Below the pieces are notes generated by a model. The model saw nothing but the letters and a program-made list of their open reading frames with translations. It made no database searches and was not told the DNA's origin. A stretch of 64,000 nt of DNA from Acidimicrobiaceae bacterium (GTDB lineage: Bacteria > Actinomycetota > Acidimicrobiia > Acidimicrobiales > Poriferisodalaceae): assembly GCA_026713105.1 (NCBI GenBank), contig JAPOPC010000056.1, positions 1 through 64,000 of the forward strand, given 5' to 3'. This document shows positions 1 through 8,804 of the stretch, piece after piece; position 1 is the first letter of the stretch, and each line of letters starts with the position of its first letter. The translations under genes were made by a program, and so were the position numbers.

Positions 1-32
1 GCAACAACGCACGCGTAAGGTCAACAGCCACG

Positions 33-81
33 GGGATCCTCCCGAATCGGGGTCTCGACACCTCCGATTCTGGGGGATCCC
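33..81. terminator. Imperfect inverted repeat, possible terminator
   Basis: Positions 33-50 and 64-81 are complementary over 18 bp with a few mismatches (GGGATCC and GAATCGG on the left, CCGATTC and GGGATCCC on the right) around a 13-nt loop. It lies beyond the 3' end of menC, which is on the minus strand. No T-run follows, so a terminator role is a guess. Confidence 0.35.
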
Positions 82-168
82 TCCCTATCCAGCCCGGACC
101 CTCACAGCGCTACCCCACGCGGAAACGCGAAGCGCCTCCAAAGCTCAGCAACGCCGTCGCAACTGTTT

Positions 169-265
169 GAAGCACGGAGGCCTCTGCCCTCGCACTGCCC
201 GGGCGAGACGGAGTGCACTTCGCCCGAAGCACGGAGGCCGCCGCCCTCGCGCTGCCCGGGCGAGA
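169..265. repeat. Two 40-bp direct repeats 57 bp apart
   Basis: Copies at 169-208 and 226-265 begin GAAGCACGGAGGCC and end CTGCCCGGGCGAGA, with three differences over 40 bp by eye. They lie just downstream of the menC stop codon. The rest of 1-272 shows no credible gene; short reading frames here consist of this repeat. Confidence 0.6.
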
Positions 266-272
266 TAGAAGC

Positions 273-1292
273 TCAGCCCGCGCCAACAGCAACAGGCAAG
301 TACCCCCCAGCAGGCGTCACATCTTCAGGCAACTCTTCAGCAAACAGCGAAGCAGTGCCGATCCCATGCACCCCGCGCGGATCGATAGCCACAGCAGTGT
401 CACGAGCAACCCGCAACCCTGCCGGCCCGCAGATAAACGTAGACACCACTGACCGCACCCCACGCATGGCGGCGCGCCGAGCAAGGTCGTAGGTGGCATG
501 CGGACCACCCAGGACAGCAGGCTTCAGCACCGCCACATCGATGGCGCCCACCTCGACGAGCCGGTCGAGCGCGTCAGGGTCGCGCAGGTGTTCATCGGCA
601 GCAATGGGCAGCCCGACAGTCCGGCTGATCTGCGCCCAGTCCGCCGGCTGAGGCGTCGGTTCTTCGATGAACTCGATGTCGAGATGGGCGACAGGGCGGA
701 GGGCCTTCACCGCGGTGGATCGGTCCCAACCCCCGTTGGCATCCAGCCGCAGCGCCACGCCGGCGGGCAGGGCCCGGCGCACCGCTGCAATGCGCGCTGC
801 CTCGCTCGCGGCAGTAGCCGCCGCAGCGTCGCCGCCCGGATCACGCGCGGCAACCTTCAGCTTCACCGCCAGATGCCCCGTAGCAGCAGCCCGCGCAGCT
901 CGCTGAGCCGCAGCTTCAGGATCCAGGTCGGATACCAGTGCATGCGTCGCGATGCGCCGCTGTGTGGGTGCCTCCCCCGCGAGCAACGTGGCCAGCGTGA
1001 CCCCCTCGATCTCAGCGTCAAGCTGCGTCAGCGCCGATTCCACCGCAGCAGCAGCGCAAGGTTCACGCGGCGGTTCACCCTCAGCAGGATCGGCTGCCCA
1101 GCGCTCGAGAGCCGCCAGCGCCTCGGAATAGGTCTCCACCCCGAACCCGGGCAGAGGCGCCGCCTCACCCCGACCAACGCAAGCGTCATCCCCCACCGAG
1201 ACCTCAATGCCCCGCCGCACCGCAATAGCCCCATGAGCAGTCAGCAAAGGCCGAGCTAGCACCAGCTCAAATTCCCGAAGGGTCGCCTGCAC
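273..1292 (-). CDS. menC: o-Succinylbenzoate synthase (MenC), enolase superfamily
   Basis: The predicted enzyme dehydrates SHCHC to o-succinylbenzoate in menaquinone synthesis, in the cytoplasm. The 339-residue protein has the enolase-superfamily barrel signature: KLK at 144-146, LDANGGW at 183-189, EEPT at 210-213, ADE at 232-234 and a late lysine at 257. D184, E210 and D233 are the expected Mg2+ ligands and the lysines the acid/base pair. Length fits MenC. It is separated from the other men genes by cdd and two unknown genes, but shares their strand. Other enolase-superfamily members, such as dipeptide epimerases, look similar; the nearby menD and menH favour MenC. Confidence 0.85.
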   Translation of the reverse strand: MQATLREFELVLARPLLTAHGAIAVRRGIEVSVGDDACVGRGEAAPLPGFGVETYSEALAALERWAADPAEGEPPREPCAAAAVESALTQLDAEIEGVTLATLLAGEAPTQRRIATHALVSDLDPEAAAQRAARAAATGHLAVKLKVAARDPGGDAAAATAASEAARIAAVRRALPAGVALRLDANGGWDRSTAVKALRPVAHLDIEFIEEPTPQPADWAQISRTVGLPIAADEHLRDPDALDRLVEVGAIDVAVLKPAVLGGPHATYDLARRAAMRGVRSVVSTFICGPAGLRVARDTAVAIDPRGVHGIGTASLFAEELPEDVTPAGGYLPVAVGAG

Positions 1293-1387
1293 CAGCTAGA
1301 CGCTATTGCCGCAGAGCCCGAGGAAACGAGGGGCCGGTGCAGAGGCCATACGCTCATCGATCACCGATGGCGAGAGGCAAGCCCACG

Positions 1388-1786
1388 ATGCCAAGCAACA
1401 AGGACATCGATTGGGCCCGACTGCGTACCGCAGCCCAAGAAGCGGCGCGCATGGCCTACGCGCCGTATTCGAACTTCTTCGTGGGAGCAGCCGGCCTCAC
1501 CGACGACGGCCGCATCGTGTCCGGCTGCAACGTCGAGAACGCGTCCTACGGCCTGACGCTGTGCGCGGAGTGCAGCATGGTGAGCGACTTGCACCGCAGC
1601 GGCGGCGGGCGTCTCGTTGCGGTGGCAGTGACCGGTCCCCACGGCAATCCGATCACTCCCTGCGGCCGCTGCCGGCAGCTGCTGGTGGAGGCTGGTGGCT
1701 CAGAATGCATCGTGAACGAAGTCGACACCGTTGGTGCGCTGCTGCCCGACGCGTTCGAGTTTCCTGCACCGCTGCCAACGAGTTGA
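1388..1786 (+). CDS. cdd: Cytidine deaminase
   Basis: Hydrolytic deamination of cytidine or deoxycytidine to uridine, in pyrimidine salvage. The 132-residue product has the zinc site of the family: CAE at 59-61 (C59 ligand, E61 proton shuttle) and PCGRC at 91-95 (C92 and C95 ligands). The substrate motif NVENAS is at 48-53. I chose the ATG at 1388 because GAGAGG lies 10 bases upstream and the protein then begins where the family usually does; ATG at 1367 and GTG at 1337 are in-frame alternatives. Length is typical of the small homotetrameric class. It diverges from menC. Confidence 0.93.
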   Translation: MPSNKDIDWARLRTAAQEAARMAYAPYSNFFVGAAGLTDDGRIVSGCNVENASYGLTLCAECSMVSDLHRSGGGRLVAVAVTGPHGNPITPCGRCRQLLVEAGGSECIVNEVDTVGALLPDAFEFPAPLPTS

Positions 1787-1939
1787 CCTTGCCCGCCAGT
1801 CGGGCTGTGCGTCTTGGGTTCGCATTAGTTCAGCGTGTCAATTCACTTAACAAACGCTTAGTAAGGTACTGCCAATTGACCAATTGAAGTTCTGCGGCGA
1901 GATACCTCGTCCGGGTCTCAGGCCTGAATGGAGGGCACC

Positions 1940-2566
1940 ATGCGCTACCCACAGCATCCGAACGACCGACGGGCCCGCGGTGACCCGGTTCATCGACGCC
2001 GACGCCGCTTCCCGAGGATCAGATTCGGCGCTGCGCTGCTTGCGGCGGTTCTCATGTCAACAGCGTGGCCTGCCGCCGCATTTGCTTCGGGTGAGAGTCC
2101 GGATTCCTCGTCCGGCACCGGGCCCATCAATCCGGATTCGCTGGTCATCCCCGAGGGAGAGTTCCAGAACCAGTGGCCAGGGAGATCGTGCGAATTCGAA
2201 GCGCAGGCACACCGCGTTCACCCCTCCACCTTCAGGGGCACGCGCTATGCCTCGGTGCATGCTTACTGGAATCATCTCGACGGCGATTGTCCGGCGCGCG
2301 CTACGGTCACGGCGAATCTTCAAGCCAAGCTCTGTGCCGATGAATTGGGCAACAATTGCTGGTACCAGACGATGAGGTCGGAGAGCCGCAGGCTCAGGCC
2401 CGGTGGCGGCACGAATCATGAGACTGTCGCCAAGTACCCTTGCGCTTCGTCGAACCGTGCACATTGGCGCGTGTATGTGGTGGTCAAGGTCGAGATCGAC
2501 AATTGGTTCGACAAGTACGCAACGTTCACCTCGGATCCTGTTGCGATGGCCTGCCGGATCTACTGA
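1940..2566 (+). CDS. Secreted protein of unknown function
   Basis: I do not recognise this 208-residue protein. The N-terminus has many arginines, then a hydrophobic stretch ending in AWPAAAFA, which looks like a signal peptide with an AxA cleavage site near residue 50. The n-region is unusually long and Arg-rich. The mature part of about 160 residues carries six cysteines and many aromatic residues, as expected for an exported, disulfide-bonded domain. ATG at 1940 is preferred over 1928 because GGAGGG sits four bases before it. The next gene starts 24 bases downstream with its own strong ribosome-binding site, so the two are probably co-transcribed. Confidence 0.7.
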   Translation: MRYPQHPNDRRARGDPVHRRRRRFPRIRFGAALLAAVLMSTAWPAAAFASGESPDSSSGTGPINPDSLVIPEGEFQNQWPGRSCEFEAQAHRVHPSTFRGTRYASVHAYWNHLDGDCPARATVTANLQAKLCADELGNNCWYQTMRSESRRLRPGGGTNHETVAKYPCASSNRAHWRVYVVVKVEIDNWFDKYATFTSDPVAMACRIY

Positions 2567-2590
2567 AGCCTGTCCGTTGTAGGAGCCGCC

Positions 2591-3115
2591 GTGCCTCATG
2601 CTGATCGCGGAGACGCTGTGTCGGTCGTCGCTCTGGGTGCCTATTGCGACGTCAGTTGGGGACAAGTCTGGGTAGCCGACGACAACTTTCGCCTGACAGA
2701 GCCGGAGATGGCCATTGAATGCCTAGAGATGCCCGACGGTCGGCTCCGCGAGTACTTCCCGCTCTTGGCGGCGACATCTCCCGACCGTGAGCTGGTTCGC
2801 AAGCTCACACGAAGGATCGAGTTCCAAGTATCGGAATTCGCCGATATCGCCGATGGTCGGCGCATCATGCTCCGTGACGACCGCGGCTGGAATGCGGTGC
2901 TGACACAGAACTGGTGGCAACGGGCCACCCGAGAGCATCTGGCCGAGGAGACGAAGAAGGTTTTCGCTCGCGATGAGCATGAGGACATACGCGAGCGTAT
3001 GGAATCCCTCGGCATCGCGATCGATCCATTGTCGTTGAGGTCAGCACCGTACGTAGTCGAGTTCGGACCATTTGTCCTTGCGCGGTTGCAACGCAGTGAG
3101 TTCGAAACTCGGTGA
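2591..3115 (+). CDS. Hypothetical protein, 174 residues
   Basis: Unrecognised soluble protein with no signal peptide or membrane segment. The GTG start at 2591 is supported by AGGAG five bases upstream. It is rich in charged residues and has a central helical, Arg/Glu-rich part (about residues 110-140, including WWQRATREHLAEE). It follows the secreted-protein gene by 24 bases, so the pair may be an operon, but nothing visible connects their functions. Confidence 0.65.
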   Translation: MPHADRGDAVSVVALGAYCDVSWGQVWVADDNFRLTEPEMAIECLEMPDGRLREYFPLLAATSPDRELVRKLTRRIEFQVSEFADIADGRRIMLRDDRGWNAVLTQNWWQRATREHLAEETKKVFARDEHEDIRERMESLGIAIDPLSLRSAPYVVEFGPFVLARLQRSEFETR

Positions 3116-3219
3116 CGCGCGGCGGCGCAACTTACGGGATGGACCTCGACACCGATTCTGACGACTGAAGTCGCACCATTTTCGAGTGGCCGATCACCCC
3201 GGCCGCGGTCGGCAGGAAG

Positions 3220-4026
3220 TCAGTGAGCGATGAGGTGCCGGCGGATGGCGGCTGCGCAGGCGTCGGGGTCTTCGAGATGGGCGGCGTGACCGGCATCTGC
3301 CACAACGGCGAGTTCGCTGTGGGGCAGCAGATCGGTCATCTCGCGGCCGATCGCGACGAACTTGGAGTCCAGCGCACCGCACAGCACCAGCGTCGGCACC
3401 GCGATGCCGTCCAGTCGATCCCACAGGGGCGTCATCGATCCCGTTCCCGCCGCACGCAGCGAGTTCGCCAAGCCGACAGGATCGCAAGCCATGCGCTGGC
3501 GGATGGAGGCCTGCCACTCGGCGGCGCTGAGCCGGGACCGCAACGTGTCCCACATCGGCAGTGCCACCCAGTCCTGCACGAAGCGCGCCAGGCCCTCTTC
3601 GCCGATCCGCTCGGCAAGCGCATCGTCGGCGGCGCGGCGCTGCGCGCGCTCGGCGGCGTCAGTGATGCCGGCAGTCGAGCTGATGAGCGTGAGCGATCGG
3701 CACACTTGCCGATGGGCCTCGGCTAGCGCCAGTGCCACCCGGCCGCCCATCGAGTAACCGACGATGTGGCACGGCCCCTCAGCCGAGTCGGCCGCGAGAC
3801 CAGCAACCGTCGCCGCCATGGCCTCGACGCTGTAGGGCGCAAGGTCAGCCGGCGAGGGGCTGCGCCCATGGCCAACCAGGTCGACGGTGATGCACCGGTA
3901 GCCATCGAGGCGATCGACCAGCGGTGCCATCGCGGCAGCACTCCCGGTGAACCCGTGGATGATGATGACCGGCGCGCCGCTGCCGCTCACGTTGGCGGCG
4001 AGCTGCAGCGTTTCGGGTTGCGGCAT
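3220..4026 (-). CDS. menH: Alpha/beta hydrolase, probable MenH (SHCHC synthase)
   Basis: Expected to release pyruvate from the MenD product SEPHCHC to give SHCHC in menaquinone synthesis. The 268-residue protein shows the alpha/beta-hydrolase fold: HGFTGS at 24-29 (oxyanion region), nucleophile elbow GYSMGGR at 90-96 with Ser92, an Asp in the segment CGALDSKF, and a catalytic His in DAGHAAH near residue 247. Its ATG overlaps the menD stop as TAATG, so translation is probably coupled. That position is the main reason to call it MenH rather than a generic hydrolase. Confidence 0.8.
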   Translation of the reverse strand: MPQPETLQLAANVSGSGAPVIIIHGFTGSAAAMAPLVDRLDGYRCITVDLVGHGRSPSPADLAPYSVEAMAATVAGLAADSAEGPCHIVGYSMGGRVALALAEAHRQVCRSLTLISSTAGITDAAERAQRRAADDALAERIGEEGLARFVQDWVALPMWDTLRSRLSAAEWQASIRQRMACDPVGLANSLRAAGTGSMTPLWDRLDGIAVPTLVLCGALDSKFVAIGREMTDLLPHSELAVVADAGHAAHLEDPDACAAAIRRHLIAH

Positions 4027-5918
4027 TACGACACGCTGGCCGCTGCATCCCCGACCGCCCGTTCGACTGCGCCGGCGAGGCGACGGTGCTGGTCCCGGTT
4101 GGCGTCGGCGTCGATGTCGATCGTGACGATGCGAAGGCCGCGCCCCGGACCGCGCGCCGCCAGCAACTCCGCGAGCTGCTCGCAGGAGTTGACGTGGTGA
4201 TGCTCGCAACCCATGGCCTCGGCGAGCCCGCGGGCCAGTTCGGCACTGCTGCGCCCAGGTGGCGTGGTGAGCAGCCGGTCGAATGCACCGGCATCCACGA
4301 CGCCGTACGCCGGCAGGAACGAGAAGATGGTGCCGCCGCCGTTGTCGACGACCACCACGGTGAGGTCGAACCCATCTGGTCGAGCGGGCTCAGCCGACTC
4401 TGAGTCGAACGCCCCGACAAGCCCGCCGAGATCGTGGCGAAACGCCAAATCGCCGACCAGCACAGTCGTCGCGGTACCGCCAGCCGCGACGCCGGCCGCC
4501 GCGGAGATCACACCGTCGATGCCGCTAGCACCCCGGTTGGCATGCACCGCCAAAGGCTCAGCGCGGGCTCGCAAGTACGAATCGACATCGCGCACAGGCA
4601 TCGAGTTCGACACAAACAGCGCACAACCCTCCGGAAGGCTGCGCCCGAGTTGCCGAGCAACAACCGCTTCCAGCAACGGCTCACCATCCAGCAAGCCATC
4701 AATGGCAGCAGCAGCCCGCCTATCAGCAGACGCCCAGCGCTGCCCCCACGCGCTGCCCACAGGGCTCAGCTGCGCTGCGGCATCAGCCAAGGCGGCAGGC
4801 CCCATCGACAGGTGCAGCGAAACGCTGAAGCTCGCATCAGTCCAGCCACCCGCCGGATCCACCAGCGCAAAGGCAGGCCGATGGCGCTCGATCCAAAGCC
4901 GCAACGGCTTGCAAGTAGGAGCCCCACCGACACGCAGCACAGCCTCAGGCGGCTCAGCATCAGCCCAAGCCGTACGCAGCAGCAAATCGTGATGGTCAGT
5001 AACAACAACCCCACCCAACTCACGCCGAAGCTGCGAGCAAGGCTCAGCCAGCAAAGGCCACCCAGTAGCCCGACAGAAATCCGCCACCGCCCCCACCCAC
5101 CGATCCCCGTCATGCATCGGACCAGCCACCACCACCCCACGAGCACGCCCACGAGCAAACGCCACCAGCTCCGCCACATCCCCCGCCGACACACCGAAGC
5201 CAGTCCCAGGGACAAACGCACGAATAGGGAGGGGAGGGGCAGGGGTCTGCGACGTTGCGACCTGCTGGATCGCGGGAGCAGAGCACTGCCCCTCCCCTCC
5301 CGAAACCCCGGGTGAAGCAACATCGCCAATCGACTCAATCGACCCAATCGGCTCCAAAGGCTCCAAAGGCTCCAAAGGCTCACGAAAAGGCACATTCAGA
5401 TGCACCGGCCCAGGATTCATTCCCGCCGCCAGCGTCACAGCCCGAGCAGCCGCAACACCGAACCACCGCACCGCCTGATCAACGGGCAGCTCCGAAGCCA
5501 CCGGCGTCTCACAGAACCAGCGCACATGACTGCCGTACAGCGAGTGCTGATCGATGGTCTGCCCAGCGCCCCAGCCCCGCAACTCAGGCGGCCGGTCAGC
5601 AGTCAGCACCACCAGCGGCACGCCGGAATAGTGTGCCTCGACCACCGCCGGCAGGTAGTTGGCCGCTGCAGTGCCCGACGTGCACACCAGCACCACCGGC
5701 CGCCCTGAACCCTTCGCCAGCCCGAGCGCGAAGTAGCCGGCGGATCGTTCGTCGATCCGCACCCAGGTGCGCAAGCCGGCGGTGGCGTCCACGGTGAGCG
5801 CCAGCGGCATCGACCGAGAACCCGGCGACACCACCGCATCGCTGATGCCGGCTGCAACCAGACCCTCACACAGCGAGCGGCAGGCCAGGTAGGCGGCGTC
5901 GTTGTCGGCGATCTGCAT
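4026..5918 (-). CDS. menD: SEPHCHC synthase (MenD), ThDP enzyme with an in-frame repeat insertion
   Basis: Couples isochorismate and 2-oxoglutarate to make SEPHCHC, using thiamine diphosphate. The protein is 630 residues. The start region is typical (SPGSRSMPLAL, an isochorismate/ThDP-binding motif), followed by WGAGQTIDQHSLYG, the ThDP-domain segment VHANRGASGIDG and VVDNGGGTIFSFLP. ATG at 5918 lies 8 bases after the upstream isochorismate synthase stop. Residues about 206-231, between the N-terminal and middle domains, are encoded by a dispersed hairpin repeat (5227-5301), preceded by short tandem repeats giving EPLEPLEP. These make the linker longer than usual but leave the frame open and the catalytic motifs intact. 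Confidence 0.92.
   Translation of the reverse strand: MQIADNDAAYLACRSLCEGLVAAGISDAVVSPGSRSMPLALTVDATAGLRTWVRIDERSAGYFALGLAKGSGRPVVLVCTSGTAAANYLPAVVEAHYSGVPLVVLTADRPPELRGWGAGQTIDQHSLYGSHVRWFCETPVASELPVDQAVRWFGVAAARAVTLAAGMNPGPVHLNVPFREPLEPLEPLEPIGSIESIGDVASPGVSGGEGQCSAPAIQQVATSQTPAPPLPIRAFVPGTGFGVSAGDVAELVAFARGRARGVVVAGPMHDGDRWVGAVADFCRATGWPLLAEPCSQLRRELGGVVVTDHHDLLLRTAWADAEPPEAVLRVGGAPTCKPLRLWIERHRPAFALVDPAGGWTDASFSVSLHLSMGPAALADAAAQLSPVGSAWGQRWASADRRAAAAIDGLLDGEPLLEAVVARQLGRSLPEGCALFVSNSMPVRDVDSYLRARAEPLAVHANRGASGIDGVISAAAGVAAGGTATTVLVGDLAFRHDLGGLVGAFDSESAEPARPDGFDLTVVVVDNGGGTIFSFLPAYGVVDAGAFDRLLTTPPGRSSAELARGLAEAMGCEHHHVNSCEQLAELLAARGPGRGLRIVTIDIDADANRDQHRRLAGAVERAVGDAAASVS
5227..5301. repeat. 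Hairpin repeat family 1, short copy inside menD
   Basis: The arms are GGGAGGGGAGGGGCA and TGCCCCTCCCCTCCC. The core holds CTGCGACGTTGCGACC and TGCTGGATCGCGGGAGCAGAG-like blocks shared with copies at 20439, 24727 and 50158. This copy lies inside the coding region of menD and keeps the frame open. The arms differ in sequence from the other copies but still pair. Confidence 0.8.
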
Positions 5919-5926
5919 GCCGCGGC

Positions 5927-7951
5927 TCAATCGTCTCTGAGCGCGTACAGCAGCGCCTCGAACTTGGTGGCGGTCTCGGCCAGTTCTGCCGGGGGATCTG
6001 CGCCGGCCACGATGCCGCCGCCCGCGAACAACCTGGTCTCCGACGGGCCGGTCAGCGCACAGCGCAACGCCACGCGGAACTCGCCGTGCCCGTCCAGTGT
6101 TGTCCAGCCGACTGGCGCTGCATACCAGCCCCGGTCGAAGCCCTCGTGCTCGGAGATCCAGTCGCGTGCGACTCGCCGCGGCAGTCCCGCGACCGCCGCC
6201 GTCGGATGCAGTGCGCCAGCGAGTTCCAGCACCGTCGAGCCGGCCGTGACACGCCCGGCGATCGGCGTATGCAGGTGCATGATGCGCCGCAGTTCCATGA
6301 CGCCGGTCGGTGACGGGGGATCGAGCATCACCCCGCTCGCGCGCAGCGTGTCGCGCACATCGGTTACCACCATCGCGTGCTCGGTCAGCTCTTTGGGGTC
6401 GCGCTGCAATTGGGCTGCGAGTTCCCGGTTGCGTGCGGGGTCGCGGTGACGGGGCTGCGAGCCGGCCAGTGCATCGGTTCCCAGCCGTGTGCCGTCGAAG
6501 CGCACCAGCCGTTCGGGCGTGGCACCCAAGAACGTCTGCGACTCCCGACCGAAGGCGAACGTCACGCACGATGGGTATCGCTGGCGCAGCCGGTCGAGCA
6601 CGGCGATGGGCTCGAGCCCCGAGGCGATGCGCAGCTCGCGGGCCGTCACGACCTTGTCGAGCCCGCCGTCGGCGATCCGGCCGAGAGCGCGCCGCACGAG
6701 CTGGAGGTAGCCGTCGTCGGTCTGGTAGCTGTCGCCGAGCGATGCAAGCACCGCTGCGTTCAGATCGCTGGTCGCGGGGGCTACGGCGTCGCCTGCCCGC
6801 TCAGCCTCGAAGAGCGGTGCGTCGCTCGCCCCCGGCGCGGAGATCGCCCAAGACCGCTGGCCGTGGCGGACCACGAGCAGTTCGGGCAATGTCAACGAGC
6901 CGGTGCCGAACGCCTCCCACGCCGAGTCCGCCTCCGGCGGGTCCGCGCTGAACGAGAAGCCGCCCACCAGCAGTGGACCGGTTGGGTGGCCGCTGTCGCC
7001 GGTCATTGTGACCTCCAGCCGGCCCAGCGTCTCGGCAACGGTGGCCCAGCGTTCGGCACCTGCGGGAGCCTCGGCTTCGAAGGCGCTGCCCACAGCGCAG
7101 AATTCCAGATCGTCCGCTCCGGATGCCCAGTACACCCGCTGGGGACCCTCGGCTGCGGCGAACACCGCGAGCGGGTCGGTTGCGTCGGCGAGCTCCCGGC
7201 ATTCCAACGTCACGGTGTGGGTGTCGCGCCCGCCGACGTCTGGCCCGACGGCCCCACTGTCGTGGTCGTCACCGGCCAGGATGCGTTCGGTGGCTCGTTC
7301 CACCAGCGACTCGCGGAAGTGCTGCGCCACCAGATCGGTGACCAGCGGAATCAGCCGCGCCGCCAGGTCTGCCCGCTCTGCCGCGGGCCGCTCGGAGAAT
7401 CGGTCAGCGAACAGTTCGACGGCATCCGCAGCGACCGCTTCCATGTTCGATGCATGCCGAAGCGCGAGGCCGATGAGATCGTCGAGCGGCATCTCGGCCG
7501 CGAGCAGCTCGGTGGCAGCGTTCAGCATCGTGAGCGCTCCGGAGCTGTAGAGCGCGTTATCGCTGGCGGTATCGCCGGCCGCCGCCTCGCCGACGTTGCT
7601 CACCGAGGGGTGCAGCGGCCGCACCAGGCCGGTGTCGGTCGCCAGCCGCACGAGTTCGGGATCGAGCCCGGACTGCCGCACCAGCTCGTCGAAGGTCAGC
7701 GTGTCGTCGTGGCGTGCGCCCAGCGCCCCCAGCATCGGGTCGTCGTGGCCGTCGCCGAGCTGTCGAATCTGCGCGAGCGAGAAACCCGCCCCTGACAGGC
7801 GCCGGATCTCGCCGAGCCGTCGCTCGTGGCCTTGGTCGTAGTGCGCCACCCGCCCCTCGCGCACGGGCGGGTGCAGGAGCCCGATCTTCTGGTAGTAGCG
7901 CACCGTGTCGACGCTCACCGAGTGGGCCGATGCCAGCTCTTCGACTCGCAC
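5927..7951 (-). CDS. menF: MerR-type HTH domain fused to isochorismate synthase (MenF/EntC family)
   Basis: The frame is continuous, about 674 residues from a GTG at 7951. The first ~70 residues are a MerR-type winged helix (VDTVRYYQKIGLL, then SLAQIRQL). Residues ~75-220 resemble the helical C-terminal region of actinobacterial MerR regulators. From about residue 240 it reads as a chorismate-binding enzyme: DKVVTARE (lysine base), FLGATPERL, LAGSQPR, LTEHAMVV, LHPTAAVAGLP, RGWYAAPVGW and LFAGGGIV. This part converts chorismate to isochorismate, the first committed step to menaquinone, and menD follows 8 bases later. An internal GTG before TLECRELAD could also start a free enzyme. The enzyme assignment is firm; the regulatory role of the N-terminal part is inferred. 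Confidence 0.85.
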   Translation of the reverse strand: MRVEELASAHSVSVDTVRYYQKIGLLHPPVREGRVAHYDQGHERRLGEIRRLSGAGFSLAQIRQLGDGHDDPMLGALGARHDDTLTFDELVRQSGLDPELVRLATDTGLVRPLHPSVSNVGEAAAGDTASDNALYSSGALTMLNAATELLAAEMPLDDLIGLALRHASNMEAVAADAVELFADRFSERPAAERADLAARLIPLVTDLVAQHFRESLVERATERILAGDDHDSGAVGPDVGGRDTHTVTLECRELADATDPLAVFAAAEGPQRVYWASGADDLEFCAVGSAFEAEAPAGAERWATVAETLGRLEVTMTGDSGHPTGPLLVGGFSFSADPPEADSAWEAFGTGSLTLPELLVVRHGQRSWAISAPGASDAPLFEAERAGDAVAPATSDLNAAVLASLGDSYQTDDGYLQLVRRALGRIADGGLDKVVTARELRIASGLEPIAVLDRLRQRYPSCVTFAFGRESQTFLGATPERLVRFDGTRLGTDALAGSQPRHRDPARNRELAAQLQRDPKELTEHAMVVTDVRDTLRASGVMLDPPSPTGVMELRRIMHLHTPIAGRVTAGSTVLELAGALHPTAAVAGLPRRVARDWISEHEGFDRGWYAAPVGWTTLDGHGEFRVALRCALTGPSETRLFAGGGIVAGADPPAELAETATKFEALLYALRDD

Positions 7952-8059
7952 CGCCTCAGCGTAGGCCCATCGTGGGAGTGATGACTCCAAGAGTCGGCAC
8001 TTCGCCGCCCCCGGATGCGTCCAAAAAGCGACCGGTTGGGCGGTGGCTAGGGTGGCTCG

Positions 8060-8662
8060 ATGGCAGAACGCGTGCGCCTGCGTGCCGACGACTGGGTAGC
8101 GGCCGCGCTGGACGTGCTCGTTTCTGACGGCATCAGCGCCGTCAAGGTCTTGCCGCTGTCCAAGAAGCTCGGCGTCACGCGGGGCAGCTTCTACTGGCAC
8201 TTCGAGAACCACGAAGCCCTGCTCAACCGTCTCCTGGAGGTGTGGGAAGACACCAACTCGGGTTCGATCATCCGAGCGGCGGCGCTCGAGGGCAGCATCG
8301 TCGACCGCTATGTCGCGTTGATGCGGTGCTGGCTGGGCTTCGAACGCTTCGACCCGCACCTTGAAGTGGCGGTGCGCAATTGGGGCCGCAGCAACCCAGA
8401 GTTGTGGCAGAAGCTCAGGGCAACCGATCAGCGCCGCGTGGATGCGTGCGTGGAAATGCTCGCTTCCGAGGTCAGCGACCCGGAAATGAGATTGCACCGG
8501 GCGCGCACCATCTATTTCCTGCAGATGGGCTGGTACGAGCTGGAGGTCGATGTGCCGATGGATGACCGCATCGAAGCGTTGACGTACTACTTCGAGATCT
8601 ATGTGGGCCGTGCGCCCACCGCTGTCGAACGGACGGAAATCCTTGCGGGCTTGCGCCGCTGA
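8060..8662 (+). CDS. TetR-family transcriptional regulator
   Basis: The 200-residue protein has an N-terminal TetR helix-turn-helix, seen in LSKKLGVTRGSFYWHFENHE (about residues 32-51), followed by a helical ligand-binding region rich in Trp and Tyr. It is divergent from the isochorismate synthase fusion gene (108 bases between starts) and points toward the mttB-like gene, 142 bases downstream. Either could be its target. The ligand cannot be told from sequence. Confidence 0.88.
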   Translation: MAERVRLRADDWVAAALDVLVSDGISAVKVLPLSKKLGVTRGSFYWHFENHEALLNRLLEVWEDTNSGSIIRAAALEGSIVDRYVALMRCWLGFERFDPHLEVAVRNWGRSNPELWQKLRATDQRRVDACVEMLASEVSDPEMRLHRARTIYFLQMGWYELEVDVPMDDRIEALTYYFEIYVGRAPTAVERTEILAGLRR

Positions 8663-8804
8663 CCATCAGTTGTTCATTCAGATATTGCGCAACTTGCATC
8701 GCGTTCATATTGACGTGATCCAAACAGGTCCGTACGGTTCGAGCCAGTGAGCAGCCCAGTGATCCCAAGTCTGATCGACATGGCGCGGCTATGGCGTAGC
8801 GAAG

